A stretch of DNA of 64,000 bases. It comes from Pseudomonas protegens. GTDB taxonomy: Bacteria; Pseudomonadota; Gammaproteobacteria; Pseudomonadales; Pseudomonadaceae. The stretch's first letter is position 1. Every line of letters begins with the position of its first letter. The notes under the pieces were generated by a model. That model ran no database searches, was not told the DNA's origin, and was given only the letters and a program-made list of their open reading frames with translations. The stretch covers positions 310,001 to 374,000 of the forward strand of contig NZ_CP060201.1 of NCBI RefSeq assembly GCF_013407925.2, written 5' to 3'. Position numbers and translations under genes: made by a program. Shown here in pieces: positions 1 to 8,810 of the stretch.

Positions 1-1220
<1,220 letters not shown>

Positions 1221-1421
1221 TCACTCCTTCGATCATCCCTGCCCGGCCGCTCGACTGGGGCCCTGGGCGAGATGTGCGTTTGAAAAGCGTAGTGAAGGGC
1301 AAGCGAAGGTAAAAATAGCTTCGCTTGATGACCCTGGCAGGAAAAATCCATGACCGTTGCAGGTTTTTACCCAGGGAGCGCTAGCCGGACCCTGGGCGGA
1401 CAATAGGCTCGACATTGCTTG

Positions 1422-1448
1422 AAAAGCCGCCGAGACTCTGCGGCTTTT
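1422..1448 (+). other. Terminator-like hairpin in the leader of the phosphatase-like gene
   Basis: AAAAGCCGC and GCGGCTTTT form a perfect 9-bp stem with a 9-base loop, ending in four T. It lies three bases before the AAGGAG of the next gene, so it sits inside that gene's leader. It could insulate the gene from antisense or upstream transcription, or act as an attenuator. A second dyad, CCCAGGG-N13-CCCTGGG at 1370-1396, lies just upstream. Confidence 0.4.
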
Positions 1449-1466
1449 GCCAAGGAGTTCGGCGCC

Positions 1467-1808
1467 ATGCTCAATGTCTTGTTTGTCTGCAGCCAGAACA
1501 AGCTGCGCAGCCCCACCGCCGAGCAGGTGTTTGCCGACTGGCCGGGGATCGAAACCGCTTCGGCGGGGCTCAATCACGATGCCGAAGTGCCCCTGGGCCC
1601 GGAGCTGGTGCAATGGGCCGGGCTGATTGTGGTGATGGAAACCCGCCACCGAGAGAAACTGCGCAAGCGCTTCAAGGCGCAGTTGAACAGCCAGCAGATT
1701 GTCTGCCTGAACATTGCCGATGATTACGACTTCATGGACCCGGAGCTGATCCAGTTGTTGCGGCAGAAGGTGCCGCCGTTTCTTCCCGATGGCGGCGAGG
1801 ATCGCTGA
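1467..1808 (+). CDS. Low-molecular-weight protein tyrosine phosphatase family protein
   Basis: A 113-residue protein. Its N-terminus LFVCSQNKLRSPTAE carries the C-x5-R-S phosphate-binding loop of low-molecular-weight tyrosine phosphatases (C9 to R15). It is shorter than classical LMW-PTPs (about 155 residues), as expected for the short COG4551-type predicted phosphatases of proteobacteria. The C-terminal general-acid Asp of true LMW-PTPs (DP motif) may be the D in DFMDPELI. The substrate is unknown. ATG at 1467 is chosen because AAGGAG lies at 1452-1457; a longer in-frame reading back to 1419 would cover the hairpin at 1422-1448. REP sequences follow the gene. Confidence 0.8.
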   Translation: MLNVLFVCSQNKLRSPTAEQVFADWPGIETASAGLNHDAEVPLGPELVQWAGLIVVMETRHREKLRKRFKAQLNSQQIVCLNIADDYDFMDPELIQLLRQKVPPFLPDGGEDR

Positions 1809-1901
1809 TATGCCTTTGGCATTCAGGGCCCCGCCTGAGCTGCGGGTGAAGCTGCGCAAGACCCCATCGGTTTGCGAGATCGCTGGCGAGCCTGCGGCTC
1901 G

Positions 1902-2045
1902 TTCGCAGCCTTCGGCAGCGGCTACACGAAGCGAATGCAGGCGCTAGCGGCACGGGCACTTCTGTAGCCGCTGCCGCAGGCTGCGCAAGGCACCGAAGGG
2001 GCCTCGGCGGTTGGGAGAGCGCCGGCGAGCCCGCGGCAGTGGCTA
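1902..2045. repeat. REP cluster (inverted REP pair plus a third partial copy)
   Basis: The inverse copy at 1902-1926 (TTCGCAGCCTTCGGCAGCGG then CTACA) and the forward copy at 1963-1985 (TGTAGCCGCTGCCGCAGG then CTGCG) form a head-to-head pair. A third fragment, GCGGCAGTGGCTACA, ends at 2046. The CTA of this last fragment is the reverse complement of the TAG stop codon of the PrpF-family gene. The family recurs at 19703, 28657 and 61873. Confidence 0.8.
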
Positions 2046-3230
2046 CAAGGCACCAAGGGCGGCGGTCAGTTCGGGCGAGGCGTTGTACAGCGGTGTGCTG
2101 CCCTGCAACAGGATCTGCGCGCTGCGCCGGTAGGCGGCGCCATCGATCAGCAGTTCCCCGGCCACTTGCCGGGCATTGATCAGGGTCTCCAGCACCCCGG
2201 CGGGGTTTTCAATCGCCAGCGGGTATTCACCCTTCGCTTCACCTATCAGCGGCGCACGCGCCAGCATGGCGTGGGCCACGGTGCCTTCGGCCAGGCAGGC
2301 CGCCGCCAGGCAGCAACCGCCGGACACCGCCAGGGACGGGTGGGCGTTCTGCGGGGTGAAGTAGCGGGTGGCGATATCCCCGCCGTGGCGCGCCGAGCTG
2401 ACGATGCAGATCTTCGGAATGGTTTCGCTGCGCCGCAGGTCGTCGGCGCTCATCAGGCGGCCGTCGCGCTTGCGCAGGCCCATGAGCAGGCCGCCTTGCA
2501 CCATCAGCTCCAGCAGGCGGCTTTTGAAATGCGGGTCGGCGTCCAGTTCGGCCGGGCTTTCCTCGCCGGTCTTGCCCAGGTCCGCCGCGCGCAGGATGAC
2601 CATGGGCACCGCCACGTCGATGCAGGTGGCGGCAATCCCATCCAGCAGGTCGGTCCGCTGCCAGGTGGGAAACAGCGCGCCGGTCTTGGCGCCCACCGGT
2701 TTGTCGAGAAACAGGTCGACCCCGGGAAACACCCCGTTGACCCCGGGAATTCGCGTGTCGCTGAGCAGCCGGCCGTCACGCAGGCTCAGGCGCGCATACA
2801 TCGTGGTCTGGGTGTTGCTGTTGAAGATCTCGATCTGTCCGCCGCCCTCCCCGGGCTGCAGCCAGCCGCGTTGCAGGGCGTACAACGGCAGGGCCGCGGA
2901 CATGTTGCCGCAGTTGACGCTCCAGTCGATGGCGCTCTTGCCCGCCGCCAGCTGCGCCAGGGTGCTGATCATCCGCGTCTCGTCGGGGCGGCGCTCGACG
3001 ATGAACACCTTGTTGCTGGTGGGCCCGCCGCGCCCCAGGCCGGTGATCTGGGTGTTGCCCGGCCACTCGCCCTGCAAAGGCACGCCCATCAGGTGGCGCA
3101 GCAGTTCTTCCACCAGGGCTTCGTCCCGGGGCAGCGCTTCGCGAGCCAGGATCAGCCCGGTGGAGGTGCCGCCACGGGCGTGGCACACCGGGAACTCAGG
3201 GATAGCAGCAGGCTTTTGCAGATCGGGCAT
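2043..3230 (-). CDS. PrpF-family isomerase (2-methylaconitate isomerase / 4-oxalomesaconate tautomerase superfamily)
   Basis: A 395-residue protein of the PrpF fold (PrpF itself is about 397). The family signature near the N-terminus is seen as HARGGTSTGLIL, where PrpF and GalD have MRGGTSKG-like sequence. Further family-like blocks are GLGRGGPTSNKVFIV, VNCGNMSAALP with the conserved Cys, and SGGCCLAAACL. Members move a double bond in unsaturated tricarboxylates. No prpC/acnD (methylcitrate) or galABC (gallate) genes lie beside it, so the substrate cannot be read from context. ATG at 3230 has GGAGG upstream; an upstream in-frame ATG lacks a good site. The stop codon lies inside a REP sequence. 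Confidence 0.8.
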   Translation of the reverse strand: MPDLQKPAAIPEFPVCHARGGTSTGLILAREALPRDEALVEELLRHLMGVPLQGEWPGNTQITGLGRGGPTSNKVFIVERRPDETRMISTLAQLAAGKSAIDWSVNCGNMSAALPLYALQRGWLQPGEGGGQIEIFNSNTQTTMYARLSLRDGRLLSDTRIPGVNGVFPGVDLFLDKPVGAKTGALFPTWQRTDLLDGIAATCIDVAVPMVILRAADLGKTGEESPAELDADPHFKSRLLELMVQGGLLMGLRKRDGRLMSADDLRRSETIPKICIVSSARHGGDIATRYFTPQNAHPSLAVSGGCCLAAACLAEGTVAHAMLARAPLIGEAKGEYPLAIENPAGVLETLINARQVAGELLIDGAAYRRSAQILLQGSTPLYNASPELTAALGAL

Positions 3231-3461
3231 GGCGGGCGCCTCCACGGTGGGCGAAAGGGCTGCTCCTTGTCGGCCGGGCAACGGGCAGCAGCGCAGCATG
3301 ATAAACCCTGGCAACCGGTCCCGGGGCGGCGGCCTGCTGCCCCGCTGTCGCCTGCTGCGCCCCTTGCTCGCAAGAGCCCAGCACCGTACTTTCTAGCACC
3401 GCCGCGCGCCCCCTGCCCGCAGGTGGGTACAATTCACCGCCCATGGACCCGGAGCGCTGCC

Positions 3462-4091
3462 ATGCCCCAAGCCCCCCAACAACTGCTGTTTCTGCCCGGC
3501 GCCTCGGGCAACCGTCAATTCTGGCAACCCCTGGCTAGGCAGTTGCGCCATCCGGCGCGTCAGGCGCACCTGGGCTGGCCGGGGTTCGGCGACACCCCGG
3601 CCCGGGCTTACGTCCAGGGCATGGACGATCTGGTGGAGCTGGTGCTGCAACGCATCGACCAGCCCAGCGCGCTGGTGGCCCAGTCCATGGGCGGCATCAT
3701 CGCGGTGCGCGCGGCCCTGGCGCGACCGGCGCTGATCACCCATCTGGTGTTGAGCGTCACCTCCGGCGGCGTCGACATGGGCGCGCTCGGCGCCAGCGAC
3801 TGGCGCGGCGACTATGCCGCGGCCTACCCGCAGCTGCCACGCTGGTTCGTCGACGACCACAGCGACCTTGGCCCGCGCCTGGGGGAACTGCGCATGCCGG
3901 TTCTGCTGCTGTGGGGCGACTGCGACCCCATCAGCCCGGTGGCGGTGGGTCAGCGTCTGGCCGCCCTGCTGCCCAACGCCTGCCTGCGCATCGTGCCCGG
4001 GGCCGGGCATGACCTGGGCCTGAGCCACGCGGCCCTAGTCGCGCCGTGGCTCGATCGGCACTTGAACGGCGAGTCGATCCCAGGCGCCTAG
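3462..4091 (+). CDS. Alpha/beta-fold hydrolase
   Basis: A small 209-residue alpha/beta hydrolase. The nucleophile elbow appears as AQSMGG (Ser near residue 69), the acid as WGDCDPISP and the catalytic His as GAGHDLG, all in the usual order. The oxyanion-hole region near the N-terminus is LFLPGASGNRQFW. There is no signal peptide, so it is cytoplasmic. The substrate is unknown. ATG at 3462 follows GGAG at 3451-3454; it is divergent from the PrpF-family gene. The open frame continues far upstream only as antisense to that gene, which is not evidence for a longer protein. Confidence 0.85.
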   Translation: MPQAPQQLLFLPGASGNRQFWQPLARQLRHPARQAHLGWPGFGDTPARAYVQGMDDLVELVLQRIDQPSALVAQSMGGIIAVRAALARPALITHLVLSVTSGGVDMGALGASDWRGDYAAAYPQLPRWFVDDHSDLGPRLGELRMPVLLLWGDCDPISPVAVGQRLAALLPNACLRIVPGAGHDLGLSHAALVAPWLDRHLNGESIPGA

Positions 4092-4141
4092 CCGCGTCCA
4101 CAACCGCTCGTCTTGCGGCGTATTTTTTTGCCAGGGGGCAT

Positions 4142-4169
4142 TTGACTAAGCGTATCGAGGATCTAGATT
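4142..4169 (+). promoter_or_regulatory. Candidate sigma-70 promoter of the AidA-type gene
   Basis: TTGACT (4142-4147), a 16-base spacer, then TAGATT (4164-4169). Transcription would start near 4176, giving a leader of about 140 bases before the ATG at 4316. This is read from consensus only. Confidence 0.35.
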
Positions 4170-4315
4170 CCACTCGCGACTGCAGGCAAATGCACCGCGC
4201 CCGACGCCCGTTCATCCAGGCCCCGAGCGTCAATGCCCAGTAGCCGCGCCATGGAAATCCAACGCAGGCCTGCCTGGGCATTGCGGGCCTCTAACGCGAC
4301 AGCAGGGAGCTGGAC

Positions 4316-4888
4316 ATGAACGACAACATAGTGGACATCCTCATCACCATCGATGTGGACACCATCCTCGAAAGTGCCGAACAGGGACTCTTCAAACTCA
4401 GCCAGGACGCTTCCAACCCTTCCCAGCTTTACAACATCTACGACGGCAACAACCGACTCTCGGACCTGGTGGTCTACATGGTGGTGCGGCGCAGCAATGC
4501 CGATGGCGCCGACGGCGGATCCGAGCTGGCGGTCAACCTGCGTCAGGGCGACCAGTTGCGCTGGCGCGCCACCAGCCTGTCCAAGGGCCTGTACTACTCG
4601 GTGATCCTGTACCAGTACACCCAGACCCACCCGCCACTGAGCGAGGACCCCAACCCCTACCTGACCAACGTGGTGCCGACGGTGCTGCCGAGCACGCCAC
4701 TGCCCATCATCAACCGGGACAACCCCGCCGGTCAGCCGATCCCGCAGAACGTCAAGACCTTCTACTGGCAGGCCGACGCCACCCGCGTCTGCACCCGGGT
4801 CACCTACACCTGGTCCTTCATGATTGTCGACCGTGACAACAAGGTGCTGGGCTACTGCTCCTGGGACCCGTACTTCTCGATCCGCTAA
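4316..4888 (+). CDS. AidA/PixA family inclusion-body-type protein
   Basis: A 190-residue protein whose layout matches the AidA/PixA (inclusion body) family: N-terminal DILITIDVDTIL, a central beta-rich part with LYNIYDG, LRQGDQLRWRATSL and ILYQY, and a C-terminal VTYTWSFMIVDRDN then GYCSWDPYF. AidA of Ralstonia and Burkholderia is quorum-sensing regulated and PixA of Xenorhabdus forms crystalline inclusions; the molecular role is unknown. There is no signal peptide. AGGGAG precedes the ATG. It stands alone, with a candidate promoter at 4142 and a perfect palindrome behind it. Confidence 0.85.
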   Translation: MNDNIVDILITIDVDTILESAEQGLFKLSQDASNPSQLYNIYDGNNRLSDLVVYMVVRRSNADGADGGSELAVNLRQGDQLRWRATSLSKGLYYSVILYQYTQTHPPLSEDPNPYLTNVVPTVLPSTPLPIINRDNPAGQPIPQNVKTFYWQADATRVCTRVTYTWSFMIVDRDNKVLGYCSWDPYFSIR

Positions 4889-4928
4889 GTTCAGGCCTCA
4901 GTTCCGGCCTTAGTCCAGGCCAAGGCGC

Positions 4929-4954
4929 CCTCTCCCTGCCCGGGCAGGGAGAGG
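4929..4954. terminator. Perfect 26-bp palindrome after the AidA-type gene
   Basis: CCTCTCCCTGCCC is followed at once by its exact reverse complement. No T-run follows on either side, so it is either a Rho-assisted stop or a dispersed palindromic repeat rather than a textbook intrinsic terminator. Confidence 0.35.
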
Positions 4955-5082
4955 ATGCGCGGCCCCTCTTGCCCTGCCCCCGGCACTGCCACTATTTTTG
5001 TCCCTCCCGTCCCGCAGCGTTCCGGTCAATCCCGCGACTGCCGATGCAGCGGGCACCACCCCCATGCCCGATCGGAGAGCTT

Positions 5083-5703
5083 ATGGACCTTGCCACCCTG
5101 AGCCTGTTCATCCCCGCCTGCTTTGCCCTGAACATGGCCCCCGGCCCGAACAACCTGCTGTCGGTGAGCAACGCCACCCGCTACGGCTATCGCCGCTCCT
5201 GCCTGGCGGGTGCCGGCCGGCTGCTGGCGTTCGCCGCCATGATCGCCCTGGCCGCCGCCGGCCTGGCGGTGGTCCTGCAGACCTCGGAGCTGTTGTTCCA
5301 GGCGATCAAGATCCTCGGCGCGGGGTATCTGCTGTACCTGGCCTGGCAACTGTGGCGTGCCAACCCCGGCACTGAAGCCAGCGAGGACAGGGCCCGCGCC
5401 GGCCTCTGGGCCCTGGCCCGCCAGGAGTTCCTGGTGGCGGCGGGCAACCCCAAGGCGATCCTGATCTTCACCGCCTTCCTGCCGCAATTCGTCGATCCGG
5501 CGCAGCCGATGGGCCCGCAGTTCCTGATGCTGGGCGCGCTGTTCCTGGGCCTGGAGTGGATCGCCATCTGCGCCTACGCCTACATGGGCCTGCACATGCG
5601 CCGCTGGTTCGCCGAACCGCGCGGCAAGCGCCTGTTCAATCGCGGTTGCGCGCTGCTGTTGTCGGGGGCGGCCTCGGTGCTGCTGATGGCACGTCGCAGC
5701 TAG
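5083..5703 (+). CDS. LysE/RhtB family amino-acid exporter
   Basis: A 206-residue inner-membrane protein with about six hydrophobic segments. The family signature is clear near the N-terminus (LNMAPGPNNLLSVSNATRYG), with GAGYLLYLAWQLW in the middle and GNPKAILIFTAFLPQFV after it. LysE/RhtB proteins export amino acids such as lysine, homoserine or threonine, or amino-acid-like compounds; the substrate here is unknown. ATG at 5083 has CGGAGAG five bases upstream and gives the MDLATLSLFIPACFAL start usual for the family. It is monocistronic. Confidence 0.9.
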   Translation: MDLATLSLFIPACFALNMAPGPNNLLSVSNATRYGYRRSCLAGAGRLLAFAAMIALAAAGLAVVLQTSELLFQAIKILGAGYLLYLAWQLWRANPGTEASEDRARAGLWALARQEFLVAAGNPKAILIFTAFLPQFVDPAQPMGPQFLMLGALFLGLEWIAICAYAYMGLHMRRWFAEPRGKRLFNRGCALLLSGAASVLLMARRS

Positions 5704-5811
5704 AGGCGTACAACCTTCAGTCGGACGGGTACAGCCCATGCATGAGGGGTTCTAGGCATTTTGCTCGGCGCGAGGGTAGGATTAAATCCTATTCAGCTGG
5801 AGAAGCTCCTC

Positions 5812-6090
5812 ATGCGAAGCACCCAACAATTGAGCATCACGCTGCCAAACCTGATGGCCGACGCGGTAAAGGCCAAAGTCGCTAGCGGTGAATATGCCAG
5901 CGAAAGCGAAGTCATACGCGATGGCCTGCGGGCGCTGATGGCCCGTGATCGAGCCTTGGAAAGTTGGCTCTCCGGCCAGGTGGCAACAGCCTACGACGCC
6001 TTGAAAGCGGACGCTTCACGCACACTCAGTGCCGATCAGGTCCGTGCTCGGCTCTCAGCAGAGCATCAGAACGCCTGCAATAAACCTTAA
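5812..6090 (+). CDS. parD: ParD-family antitoxin (ribbon-helix-helix)
   Basis: A 92-residue type II antitoxin. The N-terminal part reads as a ribbon-helix-helix: strand QLSITLPN, then helices around VKAKVASGEYASESEVIRDG. The C-terminal half is a polar helical toxin-binding tail. CC2985-type ParD proteins have this size and the GEYASESEVIRDGLRAL block. GGAGAAG lies five bases before the ATG at 5812. The stop codon overlaps the start of the toxin gene (TAATG), the usual coupled arrangement. Since the toxin partner is truncated, this antitoxin may be orphaned. Confidence 0.85.
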   Translation: MRSTQQLSITLPNLMADAVKAKVASGEYASESEVIRDGLRALMARDRALESWLSGQVATAYDALKADASRTLSADQVRARLSAEHQNACNKP

Positions 6091-6275
6091 TGACGCACAC
6101 CGTCGAATTTGCACCAGAAGCTTTGGAGCAGCTAACCACGCTCTATCGCTACATAGCCACGGCAGCCTCGCCAGGCATTGCCCAGCGCTATACCGACGCC
6201 ATCGTGAGCCATTGCCAAGCGTTACAGACCTTTCCGCACCAGCCCCTCAAAACAGCCGGGACGTCGGCGCCTTGA
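6090..6275 (+). pseudogene. parE: ParE-family toxin, truncated at the C-terminus
   Basis: The 61-residue reading starts like a normal ParE toxin: VEFAPEALEQLTTLYRYIA, then GIAQRYTDAIVSHCQALQTFPH. Family members are about 95-105 residues and continue after the FP motif with a basic RDD-x-RPGLR stretch and the C-terminal strands that carry the active face. Here the frame changes to QPLKTAGTSAP and stops. No other frame downstream restores the missing block. The last 29 bases overlap the 3' end of the sigma-factor gene read the other way, so the toxin end was probably lost in a deletion or recombination. It is likely inactive. Confidence 0.7.
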
Positions 6276-6963
6276 TGGCGGTCGAGCCCCGCCGCCGATG
6301 CCCTACCGCGACAGGATCGAAGGCGCCCGCCTGATGGCGCTCCAGGGCAGCAAATACCTGCAAGCGGGCGCGATGCAACAGCACGCGAACATGACTGCGC
6401 GAAATGCCCAACCGCCCGCCGATGGCCTCAAGCGCGTGGCCCTGGCGCTCACGGGACAACAAGACCCGGCGTTGCAACAGCGGCAGGCTGCTCAGCGTCT
6501 GCTCCAGGCAGCCACGCAGTTGCTCGGCGCACAGCAAGGCTTCCGGGCTGTCTTCGTGCCACTCCAGCGGCGGCGGCGCCCAGTCACCCTCCTCGGCAAA
6601 GCGCTGGTCGCCCGCCTGGGCCGGCCGCACGAAGCGCCCCGCCTCGCGACGGTTCTGCACGTAGCAGCCCTTGGCCGCGTTGGCGGTGATGGTCAGCATC
6701 CAGGTCTTGAGGCTGGAGCGGCACTGGAAACCGCCAAGGTTGCGCACTATCGCCAGCCAGGCGTCCTGCACCACGTCATCGACGTGGCGCTGCCCGACAA
6801 TCGCCAGGGCCACCGAGCGCATGGCGCCCTGATGCTGCCTGACCAGTTCGCGAAAGGCCCGCTGCTCGCCGGCCAGCAGGCGCGGCAATAACTGCAAGTC
6901 GTCGCTGACGGCGGTCAGCGGCAGGTGCTGCAAAGATTCCATGTCGAGGATCTCCATGCTCAT
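6247..6963 (-). CDS. ECF-type RNA polymerase sigma factor
   Basis: A 238-residue sigma-70 family factor. Region 2 is seen around VVQDAWLAIVRNLGGF and SSLKTWMLTITANAA (roughly residues 65-115). Region 4 is LSSLPLLQRRVLLSRERQGH followed by an HTH in GGRLGISRSHVRVLLHRAR (roughly 160-210). No FecR or anti-sigma gene lies beside it. After the end of region 4 there is an odd basic tail of about 27 residues (AGAFDPVAVGHRRRGS and beyond) encoded in the zone shared with the broken parE. ATG at 6963 gives MSMEILDMES; the internal Met 8, preceded by GGAG, is an alternative start. Confidence 0.85.
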   Translation of the reverse strand: MSMEILDMESLQHLPLTAVSDDLQLLPRLLAGEQRAFRELVRQHQGAMRSVALAIVGQRHVDDVVQDAWLAIVRNLGGFQCRSSLKTWMLTITANAAKGCYVQNRREAGRFVRPAQAGDQRFAEEGDWAPPPLEWHEDSPEALLCAEQLRGCLEQTLSSLPLLQRRVLLSRERQGHALEAIGGRLGISRSHVRVLLHRARLQVFAALERHQAGAFDPVAVGHRRRGSTAIKAPTSRLF

Positions 6964-7078
6964 CAGCTCGCCCCTTTACCGCCGAGGCAACAATCCTACG
7001 AACAAGCCTAGGAAACGGATGCGCACTCGTGCACATTTTTCTCTGCGCGCCGCGTCCGGCTCGCTATGATGGTTGCCC

Positions 7079-7480
7079 ATGAACCCCAGCCCCGCCCTTC
7101 GCCAACCCTGTCCGCCCGGCGCCTGCATCTGCGAGCGCGAGCAGTTGCTGGACACCCCGGGAGCCGACCTGCGCATCCTCCTGCTCACGCGCCAGGAGGA
7201 AAAACGCCTGCTCCAACGCCTGGAAAACCTCAAGGACCTGGCCGACCTGGAACACATGCAGCGCCAGATGCTGGAGAAACTCGGCATCCGGGTGCAGATC
7301 ACCCCCAGCGACAATGAAGTGCGCAGCATGCGCGGCATCGCCATCACCCTGGGCGAGTTGCCCGGGCTGTGCCGCAAGACCCGGCAATCGATTCCGGCCG
7401 CCATTCGCCGGGCCATGGAGAACCGCCCGGAAATCGCCTACCGCCTGCTCGATGCCCAGGACTTGCTGCGCGATACCTGA
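7079..7480 (+). CDS. Conserved hypothetical protein
   Basis: A 133-residue soluble protein of unknown function. The N-terminus carries a Cys-rich patch (PCPPGACICERE) suggestive of metal binding. Helix-rich middle and C-terminal parts follow (EEKRLLQRLENLKDLADLEH; CRKTRQSIPAAIRRAMENRP). I do not recognise a named domain. The start is not marked by a strong ribosome site; ATG at 7079 was chosen over the TTG two codons earlier. It is divergent from the sigma-factor gene and followed by a palindromic repeat. Confidence 0.7.
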   Translation: MNPSPALRQPCPPGACICEREQLLDTPGADLRILLLTRQEEKRLLQRLENLKDLADLEHMQRQMLEKLGIRVQITPSDNEVRSMRGIAITLGELPGLCRKTRQSIPAAIRRAMENRPEIAYRLLDAQDLLRDT

Positions 7481-7481
7481 C

Positions 7482-7541
7482 GGCAAGTTTCAGCTACAAG
7501 CAGCAGGCTTGCGGCTTGTGGCTCAAAGCTGGAAACTTGCC
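7482..7541. repeat. Intergenic palindromic repeat (AAGC/GCTT family)
   Basis: GGCAAGTTTC (7482-7491) pairs with GAAACTTGCC (7532-7541), and inside this ACAAGC pairs with GCTTGT. The composition resembles the repeat at 44386-44437. It could fold into one long hairpin between two convergently unrelated genes. Confidence 0.5.
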
Positions 7542-7565
7542 GCTGCTTTTTCCAGGACTCCCCTC

Positions 7566-8120
7566 ATGCAAAACACCCCACTGAACGCCGCCGACTTCGA
7601 GCTGATCGAAGACACCCTGCTCCAGTACGGAGACGACCACTCGGTGCTCAACCCCTGCGAGCTGGACGGTTACTTCACCGCGCTGGTGTCAGGCCCTGCT
7701 CAAGTCGATATCGCCGAATGGTTCCCGGGCATCTGGGGCGGCGAAAACCCGGCCTGGGAAACCCCGGAGCAATGCCGGCAGTTCATCGACCTGTGCGTGC
7801 GCCACATCAACACCCTGGCCGCGCAATTGGCCCAGGCCCCGCAAGCGTTCAAGGCGCGCTTCGAACAGACCGAGCACCAGGGCCAGGACCTGCTGCTGGC
7901 CGAAGAGTGGTGCTTCGGCTACCTGCGTGGGGTGGCCGTGGGCAACTGGCCGGAGATGCCGGCGCCGCAGGTCCGGGCGCTGCAGTTGATCATCGACTGC
8001 GCCGAACAGGACAACTTCGAACTGCCGGCCGACCTGGACCTGGAGCAGCATCGCCAGCAAGTGGCGGCCATCGAACCGGCCGCCCGCGCGCTGCATGCCT
8101 ACTGGGCGGCGCAGCGCTGA
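7566..8120 (+). CDS. UPF0149 / YecA-like family protein
   Basis: A 184-residue protein of the UPF0149 (YgfB/YecA) family. The signature HSVLNPCELDGYFTALVSGP is near the N-terminus, with EEWCFGYLRGVAVG in the middle and a helical C-terminus. Family members are cytoplasmic and helical; their role is unknown, apart from links of YgfB to regulation in P. aeruginosa. This copy lacks the C-terminal SEC-C zinc motif of longer YecA proteins. ATG at 7566; no strong ribosome site is visible. A bidirectional terminator follows 15 bases after the stop. Confidence 0.85.
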   Translation: MQNTPLNAADFELIEDTLLQYGDDHSVLNPCELDGYFTALVSGPAQVDIAEWFPGIWGGENPAWETPEQCRQFIDLCVRHINTLAAQLAQAPQAFKARFEQTEHQGQDLLLAEEWCFGYLRGVAVGNWPEMPAPQVRALQLIIDCAEQDNFELPADLDLEQHRQQVAAIEPAARALHAYWAAQR

Positions 8121-8135
8121 AATAAACCGCATCCG

Positions 8136-8179
8136 AAAAAAAAACGCCGCGGGCTCCGATCAGGGCCCGCGGCGTTTTT
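8136..8179. terminator. Bidirectional intrinsic terminator
   Basis: ACGCCGCGGGC (8144-8154) and GCCCGCGGCGT (8165-8175) form a perfect 11-bp stem with a 10-base loop, with nine A before it and five T after it. It serves the UPF0149 gene on the + strand and the lipoprotein pair on the - strand. Confidence 0.92.
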
Positions 8180-8206
8180 GTCTGCGTCCTGCCGGCGGCG
8201 CGAGGC

Positions 8207-8794
8207 TTACAGCAGTTTGCGCTGCACCGCTTCATCCAGGGTGCTGCGGGCCAGTTGCTGGACCACGTCGCGGGTATCCGCCTGGAAAGGAACGGCAACG
8301 ATCAGCAGCAGTTGCATCCAAGTGCGCACCGATTCGCTCTTGCGAATCCGTCCCAGCTCCTTGCCGTCCTTGTCCTTGAACACCGTCTCCAGGGTGAAGG
8401 TGTTCTTGGCCGTGGACGGAATCACGAAAAAGGTGACGCCGGTGATGATGGCCGAGGCCATGCTGAACTGTTCGTTGTTGTACAGGGTGGCTTCGGCGTA
8501 CAGGTCCGACTCGACCTTGTCGGTGCTGACCCGGGCAAAGCGCCCGGACTGGCGGTAGGTGTCGGCCACCACGGTTTCCCAGGCGGCCGCCGGCGCGCCG
8601 GCGGCGGCATTGGCCGGGCCGCCGTTGACCTGGTACATGGCGGTGGTGCGAACAAACGCGCTGGGCTTTTGCTCGGCGGTCTGTGCCGCCGGCGGCCAGG
8701 TGCCGACAGCGCTCAGTTCGTGTTGCGAGTAGGACACGCAGCCGCTGAGCAGCACTGCGCCGAGCACCAGGAGGTGCTTGATGGAAGCCAACAT
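8207..8794 (-). CDS. Putative lipoprotein
   Basis: A 195-residue exported protein with a lipoprotein signal: MLASIKHLLVLGAVLLSGC, with lipobox LSGC and Cys19 as the lipidated residue. The mature part has two more hydrophobic stretches, FSMASAIITGVTFFVIPS and MQLLLIVAVPFQ. The function is unknown. AAGGAGAG lies six bases before the ATG at 8794. It follows another lipoprotein gene by 16 bases on the same strand and both start SGCVSY or TGCVSY after the signal, so they probably form an operon and are related in role. Confidence 0.8.
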   Translation of the reverse strand: MLASIKHLLVLGAVLLSGCVSYSQHELSAVGTWPPAAQTAEQKPSAFVRTTAMYQVNGGPANAAAGAPAAAWETVVADTYRQSGRFARVSTDKVESDLYAEATLYNNEQFSMASAIITGVTFFVIPSTAKNTFTLETVFKDKDGKELGRIRKSESVRTWMQLLLIVAVPFQADTRDVVQQLARSTLDEAVQRKLL

Positions 8795-8810
8795 GTGTCT
8801 CTCCTTGATC

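Noticed and set aside
2166..3461. Extension of the alpha/beta hydrolase frame far upstream
   Set aside because: The upstream part is antisense to the PrpF-family gene; the hydrolase fold starts at the ATG at 3462 with its own GGAG.
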